Source: Glycine soja (Eukaryota; Streptophyta; Magnoliopsida; Fabales; Fabaceae). From it: DNA of 64,000 bases. The notes under the pieces were generated by a model. It worked only from the letters and a program-made list of their open reading frames with translations, did not search any database and was not told the DNA's origin. How positions within the stretch are numbered: position 1 is the stretch's first letter; each line of letters starts with the position of its first letter. Positions 52,901-64,000 of this stretch are shown piece by piece. Where the stretch lies: positions 41,237,167 through 41,301,166 of the forward strand of contig NC_041011.1 in NCBI RefSeq assembly GCF_004193775.1, written 5' to 3'. Made by a program: the position numbers and the translations under genes.

Positions 52901-53382
52901 CTCACAACATTGTGCTCTCTAATTATGAGGGCAAAACTGGCTATTCTTTGGGAGCCATTCAAGTAGATGTTGCTGTAGGCAGTATAGTTCGACCAACCCT
53001 ATTCCTGGTGATACAGTCCAAGGCTAATTTTAACTTGCTGTTAGGAAGGGAGTGGATCCATGGAGTTGGGGCTGTACCGTCTACTCTCCACCAGAAACTC
53101 ATTATCTGGAGGGAGGATGGGATTGTTGAAAATATAGAGGCAGATCAAAGCTTCTATAAGTCAGAGGTTGATAATGTTACTCCACAAACCTTTGACAAAA
53201 ATTTGGCTAACATAGCACCTTGTGGTGACAAGGAGGCTGTTTTCGAGTCAAATGACAATGTTATCCACTCTGTCAAACTCCATCCTACCTATGGGTTTAT
53301 ATGGGAGAGAGAGGAAATTGATGTTGTTTCCTCTGAAGATGGAGTCATTCCATCAACTGGGTGGAATATATATGAAGATTAA
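49903..53382 (+). CDS. Gag-protease polyprotein (copy R)
   Basis: 1159 residues from ATG at 49903. The N-terminal 330 residues are Pro-, Gln- and Asn-rich. The gag core (about 335-480) includes GVKIPKFTKFAGETNESTVE, YFPNSLTKNAFTWFTTLPP and YMGQSKISLKELASV. A zinc-knuckle variant (C-x2-H...GH...C; YCKFHNFLGHKTSRC) lies near 612-628. The retropepsin (near 960-1070) has the catalytic DGGA motif (LIDGGAAVNLMP, D at about 975) and the LLGREWIH segment. It would assemble the particle and process the polyprotein. The ORF ends 53382 in a frame different from pol; the pol ATG at 53372 overlaps its stop by about 10 nt. Confidence 0.94.
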   Translation: MHLRSGKSVPHLTEFKTRTRMTRPPPSNRNNDLPNMEGQPTQTSVSNANINSGIGAIPDQTVGTISSTASTVMNQTGVTSPMTSMTLASSTTSASAFVPWNNPSLGNPSGSPFRPLQNPLYGMPTSLMAGLQNSQPNVENLNTFSPSGSVAGNQGRVIPQHLTNTSVLSLRQQMDESNHDMVNVLTQQIGTVINPLIQNTNDSYQMLTNQISRIADFFGAPPIQQPPIRQIQIQAPVQEIQMPNNPGMQMAQAPQPVARIEPPAQQVEPNPGIVLVNRNQNADEVIGNIQQNRFDRQNNLAQMVETILVQNGLNLGLHRPNVVSPLSEYVLQTELPRGVKIPKFTKFAGETNESTVEHIARYLVEAGDLANNENLRMKYFPNSLTKNAFTWFTTLPPHSIHNWNQLERIFHEQFYMGQSKISLKELASVRRKAPESIDDYLNRFRLLKARCFTQVPEHELVEMAAGGLDYSIRKKLDTQYLRDMAQLTDRVRQLERLKAEKARNSKFHRKEKVAYVETNDSDQEFDIIYEDIEDNEVDLAELKPGPPYVCKLLRPSNGKNPVEPKNDKFVSKTYTFDITKCDEIFDLLVTDGQIVVPKGLKVPPIEQQKKRGYCKFHNFLGHKTSRCVLFRDLVQKALNEGRLKFGEKPKAAQANAETFKAAETLYAEPQEIMMVEAMELSQVQVQDISEEDYNEQMKVVYPQAEEDLIDFLNRCKLENKIVMLCPRCSAVCDREATEGLKKYQVVNKGAMQNQRFDKGKRVMVQSNTNQKSGRRNTFAPPGSVPVEKWMHQGLIRFNKGAMEVGGSSGTKQIDPQEANRYSYRNNYRGKNPMTRTQWRRFQRKKKLAQQNLQTGQYKEVSRRPVKERLLPPVDEDKMEDEDLLDSDPDFDVICVVSILPSEYDVQSEVTEIEGEFDHFDMADPKPVCYYVMNNGCVEEQLAYFEKPDFQMKSHLKPLFIRAKVENVGINKVLIDGGAAVNLMPRSMLYKIGKHDTDLSAHNIVLSNYEGKTGYSLGAIQVDVAVGSIVRPTLFLVIQSKANFNLLLGREWIHGVGAVPSTLHQKLIIWREDGIVENIEADQSFYKSEVDNVTPQTFDKNLANIAPCGDKEAVFESNDNVIHSVKLHPTYGFIWEREEIDVVSSEDGVIPSTGWNIYED

Positions 53383-56300
53383 TATGACTGAGGCCACTGC
53401 ATGGGCCAGAATTACGGCTTATATGGCCGAAAATAGACTAAATACGGCCCTTGAGGCTGAATTTCAACAAAATATGGCAGTTGAAGCCAAGATCGAAGAT
53501 CATGAAAACAAAGAAACAAAGGATCGAAGACTGGACTGCATTTATGATGATGAGCCACTGGGTTTTGAGAAAAATCCCATAAGTGAGGCGCCAAAGATGC
53601 AGGCTCAAGATCCTTTGGAAGAGGTCGACATTGGAGATGGCTCGATAAAAAGGCCAACCTATATCAGTGCCAATATCACCTCAAGTCTAAAAGAAAAGCT
53701 GGTGCCTCTTCTTAGAGAATTTAAAGACTGTTTTGCTTGGGATTACCACGAAATGCCTGGGTTAAGCAGAGAAATGGTCGAAATGAAATTACCTATTAAG
53801 GAAGGAAAAAGACCAGTAAAACAACTACCAAGAAGATTCGCACCAGAAGTCATGTCCAAAATTAAGGAAGAGATCGAAAGGCTGCTGAGGTGTAAATTCA
53901 TCAGATCTGCCAGGTATGTCGAATGGTTAGCAAATATAGTCCCTGTCATTAAAAAGAATGGAACTCTTAGAGTATGCATAGATTTTAGGGATTTAAATAA
54001 TGCTACACCTAAAGATGAATATGCTATGCCAGTAGCGGAAATGTTGGTAGATTCAGCAGCTGGCTTCGAATTTTTAAGCATGTTAGATGGTTATTCTGGT
54101 TATAACCAAATTTTTATTGCTGAAAGTGATGTGTCAAAAACAGCGTTTCGATGCCCAGGTGCTTTAGGCACTTATGAATGGGTGGTTATGCCCTTTGGGT
54201 TGAAAAATGCTGGGGCCACTTATCAAAGGGCCATGAATTCCATGTTTCATGATTTTATTGACACATTTATGCAAGTTTATATTGATGATATAATCATCAA
54301 ATCCTCTTCAGAAGATAGCCATTTGGATTACCTTAGGCAATCTTTCGAACGAATGAGGAAACATGGATTAAAAATGAATCCATTAAAATGTGCTTTTTGT
54401 GTGCGTGCAGGAGATTTCCTTGGTTTTGTGGTGCATAAAAAAGGCATTGAGATAAATCAAAACAAGACAAAGGCTATTCTTGAGACGAAGCCTCCTTCGA
54501 CCAAAAAACAGCTTCAGTCTTTGCTAGGAAAAATCAACTTCTTGAGGCGATTCATTTCGAATCTAAGTGGCAAAGCTCAAATTTTTTCGCCATTACTTCG
54601 ACTCAAGAAAGATGAACCATTCAGATGGGATGAAGAGCATCAAAAGGCTTTCGATGAAATTAAAGAATATCTGATCAAGCCTCCCGTGTTAATGCCTCCT
54701 AGTCGAAATAAGACTATGAAGTTGTATATTGCTGCGTCTGACAAGACCATTGGTAGCATGTTGGCTCAGGAAGATGATGATGGCATAGAACATGCAATTT
54801 ATTATCTTAGTCGTGTACTAAATGATGCAGAAACTAGATATACTGCCATAGAAAAACTTTGTCTTTGTCTGTATTTTTCTTGTGCAAAACTTAAGCAATA
54901 TATAAAGCCTGTTGATGTTTATGTGTATTCTCATTATGATATTATTAAGCACATGTTGTCAAAACCTATTTTACACAGTAGAATTGGAAAATGGGCTTTA
55001 GCATTAACAGAATATTCTTTAACGTACAAGCCTTTGAAATCTGTTAAGGGTCAAATTGTGGCAGATTTTATTGTAGATCACTCAGTGATCGAGATGCCGC
55101 AAGACTATGTCGATACAGAGCCTTGGATTTTGTATTTCGATGGATCGAAACACAAACATGGAACTGGAATTGGAGTTTTAATAATATCCCCCAATAAAGT
55201 TCCAACTAAGTTCAAATATAAAATCAAAGGGCTTTGTTCTAATAATGAGGCTGAGTATGAAGCTCTAATTACAGGCCTTGAAATTTTAATTAGCCTGGGG
55301 GCAAGAAATGTTAACATAAGGGGTGATTCAGAATTAGTGTTGAAGCAATTAACACAAGAATACAAATGTGTTAATGAACACTTAGCAAAATATTTTGTTA
55401 TGGCGAGTTCTCTTCTGAATCATTTCGATTACATTAACATTGAGCATATACCTCGACAAGAAAACCAAGAAGCAAATGATTTAGCTCAAATAGCTTCAGG
55501 GTACAAAATGTCGAAGGAAAAATTAACTCAGTTGATCGAAATAAAAGATAAACTGGTGATACCAGAGCCATTAAGTACTAAATTGCCAATGCCAAAACTT
55601 GTGGGGGCAATTACACCACAAAATAATGAAGATGAAAGCATGGATGATCTCCAGGGAAAAATTCAAATTTTGGCCATTGACAATATGTTAGATAATGATT
55701 GGAGAAAGTCCATTGTTGAATATTTGGAAAATCCAATAGGTAATGTGGCTCGAAAGATCAAATATAGGGCTTTAAATTACGTGATTGTGGGAAATGATTT
55801 GTTTAAAAAGACTGCAGAAGGAGTGTTGTTGAAATGTCTAAGTGAATCAGAAGCATACTTGGCAGTTTCCCATGTTCACAGTGGGGCTTGTGGATCACAT
55901 CAAGCAGGCCATAAAATGAAATGGCTTTTATTTCGACAAGGTTTGTATTGGCCTTCGATGTTAAAAGACTGCATAGAATTTGCTAAAGGCTGTCAGGAAT
56001 GCCAAAAGCATGCAGGGATACAGCATGTACCTGCTAGTGAGTTACACTCCATAATCAAACCTTGGCCTTTCAGAGGATGGGCTTTGGACCTAATTGGTGA
56101 AATCAAGCCTGCTTCTTCTAAGAACCAGCGTTATATTATAGTTGGTATCGATTACTTTACAAAATGGATCGAAGCAGTCCCTTTGCCAAATGTTGATCAG
56201 AAAGCAGTAATTAGTTTCATTCAAAATCATATTATTTATAGGTATGGTATTCCTGAAACAATTACCACTGATCAAGGTTCAGTTTTTACTGGACGAAAAA

Positions 56301-56968
56301 TGCAAGAATTTGCCAAAGAAACTAGCTTTCGATTATTAACCTCAACACCATATTACGCGCAAGCAAATGGTCAGGTCGAAGCAGCCAATAAGATTGTAAT
56401 TAACTTGATTAAAAAACACATTGCCCAAAAGCCAAGAAATTGGAATAAAACGTTAGATCAAGTTCTATGGGCATGTAGAAATTCTCCTAAGGAATCAACT
56501 AATACTACCCCATTTCGACTGACTTATGGGCATGATGCTGTACTTCCGGTCGAAATACATTTGCAATCAGCCAGGGTACAAAAACAAATGGACATTCCAA
56601 TCGACCATTATTGGAAAATGATGTCAGATGAGTTGGTTGATTTAGATGAGGAGAGATTAAGAGCATTAGAAGTTTTGACTAAACAAAAAGAAAGAGTTGC
56701 TAAAGCTTATAATAAGAAAGTGAAGTCAAAAACTTTTAATATTGGAGATTTAGTTTGGAAGGTTATCCTGCCCATGGATAGTAAGGATCGAGTCTTGGGC
56801 AAATGGTCCCCAAATTGGGAAGGACCGTTTAAAATAATTCAGATTTATTCGAATGGTGCTTATGAAGTGGAGGAGCTAACCCCTCAGAAACGTACTTTGA
56901 GTATAAATGGTAAATATTTGAAAAAATATAAACCAACGTTGCTCGAAGTTAAAATAAGCATAGAATAA
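53372..56968 (+). CDS. Pol polyprotein: RT, RNase H, archaeal-type RNase H, integrase (copy R)
   Basis: The frame is open from 53222, but family-like sequence begins at MKINMTEATAW (53372). A second in-frame ATG (53384) lies 2 nt past the gag-pro stop. From 53372 it has 1198 residues. RT spans about 130-330, with LRVCIDFRDLN and the catalytic YIDDII at 54278. A first RNase H (MKLYIAASDKTIGSMLAQ) is followed by a second, archaeal-type RNase H (WILYFDGSKHKHGTG, NNEAEYEALITGLEIL, GDSELVLKQL). Integrase has an HHCC finger and a D,D35E core: D near 56087, D near 56270 in TDQGSVFTG, E near 56378. The dual RNase H identifies the Tat lineage. Because the frame is +1 to gag-pro, expression needs restart at the overlapping ATG, frameshifting or splicing. 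Confidence 0.94.
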   Translation: MKINMTEATAWARITAYMAENRLNTALEAEFQQNMAVEAKIEDHENKETKDRRLDCIYDDEPLGFEKNPISEAPKMQAQDPLEEVDIGDGSIKRPTYISANITSSLKEKLVPLLREFKDCFAWDYHEMPGLSREMVEMKLPIKEGKRPVKQLPRRFAPEVMSKIKEEIERLLRCKFIRSARYVEWLANIVPVIKKNGTLRVCIDFRDLNNATPKDEYAMPVAEMLVDSAAGFEFLSMLDGYSGYNQIFIAESDVSKTAFRCPGALGTYEWVVMPFGLKNAGATYQRAMNSMFHDFIDTFMQVYIDDIIIKSSSEDSHLDYLRQSFERMRKHGLKMNPLKCAFCVRAGDFLGFVVHKKGIEINQNKTKAILETKPPSTKKQLQSLLGKINFLRRFISNLSGKAQIFSPLLRLKKDEPFRWDEEHQKAFDEIKEYLIKPPVLMPPSRNKTMKLYIAASDKTIGSMLAQEDDDGIEHAIYYLSRVLNDAETRYTAIEKLCLCLYFSCAKLKQYIKPVDVYVYSHYDIIKHMLSKPILHSRIGKWALALTEYSLTYKPLKSVKGQIVADFIVDHSVIEMPQDYVDTEPWILYFDGSKHKHGTGIGVLIISPNKVPTKFKYKIKGLCSNNEAEYEALITGLEILISLGARNVNIRGDSELVLKQLTQEYKCVNEHLAKYFVMASSLLNHFDYINIEHIPRQENQEANDLAQIASGYKMSKEKLTQLIEIKDKLVIPEPLSTKLPMPKLVGAITPQNNEDESMDDLQGKIQILAIDNMLDNDWRKSIVEYLENPIGNVARKIKYRALNYVIVGNDLFKKTAEGVLLKCLSESEAYLAVSHVHSGACGSHQAGHKMKWLLFRQGLYWPSMLKDCIEFAKGCQECQKHAGIQHVPASELHSIIKPWPFRGWALDLIGEIKPASSKNQRYIIVGIDYFTKWIEAVPLPNVDQKAVISFIQNHIIYRYGIPETITTDQGSVFTGRKMQEFAKETSFRLLTSTPYYAQANGQVEAANKIVINLIKKHIAQKPRNWNKTLDQVLWACRNSPKESTNTTPFRLTYGHDAVLPVEIHLQSARVQKQMDIPIDHYWKMMSDELVDLDEERLRALEVLTKQKERVAKAYNKKVKSKTFNIGDLVWKVILPMDSKDRVLGKWSPNWEGPFKIIQIYSNGAYEVEELTPQKRTLSINGKYLKKYKPTLLEVKISIE

Positions 56969-57090
56969 GAGAAATACTGGGAACATAAAAATGGCGATAA
57001 CAGTAAATTGCCACAAAAGGGCATGTGTCAATATTACATCAAAAAGTAGAATCGAAATACAGAATTCGAAATAAAAAATCATTAGTTTTA

Positions 57091-60995
<3,905 letters not shown>

Positions 60996-61156
60996 CCACT
61001 CTGCCTAGAAAGGTGGAATTAATGATGGGTAGTGGGAGATCGAGGCGACGGTTACCAGTAAACGTGCCATCATGTCGCCGTTTCAGGAAAACTGGTAGAA
61101 GAGAAAAAATGTCAACTTCTCATCTTCCTTCGATCTCGAATCGAAGCAGACATTTT

Positions 61157-61168
61157 TTGGGGGCAATT
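61157..61168 (+). other. Polypurine tract of copy R
   Basis: TTGGGGGCAATT directly precedes the 3' LTR. Confidence 0.75.
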
Positions 61169-62015
61169 TGTTAGCCCATATTTTTTATAAGCTGAAAATA
61201 TGCTCTAAATACGAATTTTGTCAGATTCTGTTCGAATCGAAGAGAAAGAAGAGTCTATGGAAAGGGATTCACAGGTTCAAGGAAGTATTTACGAAAGTAT
61301 AAGGCTAAGACAAGAAAGAAGGGCTTCGAATCATTGGGCGAATCGAGCTTGCGTATGGTCGAGTCGAAGTCGAGGCAGCAAGATTTCTGGACTTAGCGCA
61401 ATTTCTGACAGAACTTCACAAAATTAGTTCGACTTCGAGCAATATGGGTAACTGTTCTAAGGAAGCAGTTATGTGCATGCAAGGTGTACGTAGCAGGACA
61501 CTTGGCGTTAGGATAGTGTTCGACCGTTAGGGCAGTTTATTTTCGAAATGTCTATATATAGCAGTTTTTGGTCAGATTTCGGGGTCGCAAATCATTTTTA
61601 CAAATCCTTATATACTCAAAGTACCCAGCGCAGAGAGAAACGAGTACGCAGGGAAAATGTATGATTGTGAACCATTTTAAGTTTCTGTAAACTTTACATT
61701 TCGAATGTAATGCAATTTACGCTTTACTTTATAATTCCTGTCTTTTAAATGGTTCATTCGATCGAATGAACTCACTGCTCCTTTACATTCTGCAATTTAC
61801 CTTTCCCTTGTTAATTTACTTCCAGCATTTCGATTCTCTCAAAGAATTTTACTTTCTGCAAACCTCAGAACCAATAAAGGTTTGTTGCAATGATGAACAT
61901 TCAAAGCTTTACATTTAAAGCAAACACACAAATGACATGCTCCTGAGATTCACTAGTTGATCTCGCAAGCAATTAACTTAGACTAGCGATTGTTTACCAG
62001 ATTTCAGCGTAAACA
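61169..62015 (+). repeat. 3' LTR of copy R (847 bp)
   Basis: Same length as the 5' LTR. The three differences I found are G/T near the start (TTTTTGATAAG versus TTTTTTATAAG), T/C in GCAATTTATC/GCAATTTACC, and A/G in CCTCAAAACC/CCTCAGAACC. Confidence 0.95.
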
Positions 62016-62020
62016 CATTT
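62016..62020 (+). repeat. 3' target-site duplication of copy R (CATTT)
   Basis: Identical to 48941-48945. Confidence 0.93.
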
Positions 62021-63037
62021 GTAACCCAAAGTAACTGAAATTTGTAAAAATATTTGGAAGGTTATACTAAAAAGCTAAAAGCACTCATTACAATGCACTA
62101 AAAAATGTATGTTTAGTGGTGGCCATCATAAACCGCCAGAAAATGCTGTTTTAGGGCTACTTCTTTATTTTTGTTTTTTCACTTAACCTTATAAACTCCG
62201 TTATGTAGCATTTGAGACTTCGCATGTGCCAAAATTTCAAAGCTTTTGGAGTATTTCTCACACTCTTTACTTAGGACATCATTTGAAAAGAAAAATTGTC
62301 TCAACTTTCAAAAGCAAATTAGAAACCCTTGACATATCATTAAAATCGATATTCTTTTTCTTCTCTCTCTCCTATTCTTCTTCTCTTTGCGTCGTCGCCA
62401 TCACTGATTTCAGTCACCATTGGCCTTGTTTTCTCAATCTAAATGTATAGAATCCCTCATCTAGTTGATCTATATCAAAGTCCCAATTAAGAAAATTTCC
62501 TACAACCGAAGCTTTGATCAAACTCTAGCTATGACCATTAAATCCATCTCTGGCTATCACTGTAAGCTTCTTAGAAATCTACTCTGATTAAAGCTTTCTT
62601 CTTATCAACCGCAACAAGACTTCACTAGGTAAACCCAATTTGAACTGTAGCCCGAGCTTTTGCTTGTGCCTGAGAAGCTACTCCTTCACTTGCAGTTCTT
62701 CTCCTTCAATTTGATTCTATTTACATTGCATTACCTTTATTTATTTATTTATTTTTTAAATACGTCTAAGGACGCATTTTGTCGTTACGTCTTTGCTATT
62801 GAGTTAAATTAAGAAAATGTCTTGTGGCACGTAGAAGAGTTTGAGAAAAGCACTTGGAGCACATCCAATCTTGTGTAAGCATTGCTTTTTATTTGATTAT
62901 GGAAGGAATAGGGAGAGCGTTGAAAGGAAGGGATTGACTCATTCCATTCAAAGTCCAGTTAGAGCTTAATTTCCTCTCATTTATTGAATTCTCTTAGTTG
63001 GAATTTGTTTTAAACTCATGGATTTCCCTGTTAATTT
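62021..63037. other. Right flank of copy R, no recognised gene
   Basis: Pyrimidine-rich stretch (TTCTTCTCTCTCTCC) near 62350-62385 and scattered short ORFs without recognisable domains. Confidence 0.45.
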
Positions 63038-63345
63038 GATAACGACTAAATATGAGTTATTTTATAATAAAAATATATTAAAAATATCTTTGAAAATATT
63101 TATTTAATAGTTATTTTTTTGTCTAAATGATAAGAATTGATACTTTTATTATTTATGACTTGCAGATGTGAAAAGATAAGATTACAAGATTTAAAAGATA
63201 TTGATAACAGCTAAATATGAGCTAATTTGAAAATATCTTTAAAAATATTTATTTAGTAGTTATTTCCGACTTAAAAGATATGAATTGATATTTTTCTTAT
63301 CTATGACTTGTAGATATAAGAAAGATAAGATTTTCAAAAGATATC
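63038..63345 (+). repeat. Diverged tandem duplication, period 164 bp
   Basis: TGATAACGACTAAATATGAG at 63038 recurs as TGATAACAGCTAAATATGAG at 63202. Shared words follow (TATCTTTGAAAATATTTATT, GAATTGATA, ATGACTTG). A TATAAAT box at about 63401 follows, so this may be the start of a diverged LTR that continues to the right. Confidence 0.65.
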
Positions 63346-64000
63346 AAAAAGATAGATAAGGAAAATTTTTTGAATCAAGCCAAAGTCTATTTCATCAGCT
63401 ATAAATGTAGAGTCAGGCAGGAGAAAAGACACCAAGTCTCAGAGTACTCTGACTACTACTTAAAGCCTGAGAATTCTTACTCTCTTCTCTCTTTTTATAA
63501 TCTTTCTTCCACCCTCTTCCAGTGTAAGCCCTCAATGGTCATGAGTGGCTAAACTCTTAGTTAGAGCCTGGTAGGCCTAAAAAACCAAAGAGATGTATGA
63601 TGTACTTTATATTTATCAAAGATTATTTTTCAGATTTTTCTATTCTATTATCTTTTATGTCTTTATCTTGCATTATTCATCTTTACATCCTTTTAGGGGT
63701 TAGACACTCAAAAGAGGGTAACTTCTAATAGTACAAAAAGAAAAGGATTTCATAAGAAAGTAATTGCTAGGAATAGAATGATAATTTTATGCCCATGCAT
63801 TCTTGCAAACATCTAGAATGAATAAAATAGGTTTGTCATCGTGAGAAATCAGTAGCAAGTAAATGAACAGATGTGTGTAGAATAGAATCACCTAAATTGA
63901 TAAAGAAAAATCATAAAGACATACATCTTAGGCAAATAAGGCATGCTAGGTCCTAACATTAGCATTCCATTAAATTCTCTCTTTAATTATTCTGTTTTTT
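63346..64000. other. Possible LTR-like sequence, unassigned
   Basis: TATAAAT near 63401 is followed by a CT-rich leader-like stretch and GTAAGCCCTCAATGG. I see no primer-binding site or coding sequence before the window ends. Confidence 0.3.

Overview
This is nuclear DNA of a flowering plant. The genes have short GT-AG introns, the spacers are very AT-rich, and much of the window is LTR retrotransposon, LINE and MITE sequence. The gene set (Aux/IAA, UNE12-type bHLH, P-class PPR, PR-4/barwin) and the repeats fit a eudicot, probably a legume such as Glycine. The species call is an inference.

Layout. 1-6757 is the 3' part of a Ty3/gypsy retrotransposon of the Tat lineage (copy L), inserted into a decayed Ty1/copia element (6758-8520). 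Then come two regulatory genes on the + strand: an UNE12/bHLH7-like transcription factor (10354-14548, seven coding exons) and an Aux/IAA auxin repressor (21563-24407, four coding exons). A degraded LINE with an RRM-type ORF1 lies on the - strand (25366-31452). It is followed by an intronless mitochondrial PPR gene (- strand, 34329-35858). 37.8-48.1 kb is a PR-4 (barwin) neighbourhood with one intact gene (42895-43677), one pseudogenised tandem copy (46947-47511), one small fragment, a MATE transporter fragment and a LINE 3' fragment. The intact copy's block also holds a hAT MITE with a perfect 8-bp target-site duplication. 48946-62015 is a complete, young Tat element (copy R, 13,070 bp) with 847-bp LTRs that I read as differing at 3 sites, flanked by the perfect 5-bp duplication CATTT.

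The most interesting feature is in the Tat elements. Between integrase and the 3' LTR, each copy carries a gene on the opposite strand. It has five exons, four short GT-AG introns, a plant mobile domain (PMD, aminotransferase-like), a lysine-rich segment and a long coiled coil. Exons 1-4 have identical lengths in both copies (1615, 104, 91 and 344 nt); exon 5 differs by exactly 60 nt. The frame stays open across all junctions in both copies. A TATA-like motif and a 10-bp G-box palindrome lie upstream on the same strand in both. The introns are antisense to the genomic RNA, so they would not be spliced from it and can survive retrotransposition. Antisense extra ORFs are known in Tat-lineage elements; the spliced structure, candidate promoter and conserved frame of this one deserve testing.

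The host genes show no operon-like link to one another; each has its own spacing and likely its own promoter. Exon boundaries are my reading of GT-AG signals and protein-family continuity, without transcript data.
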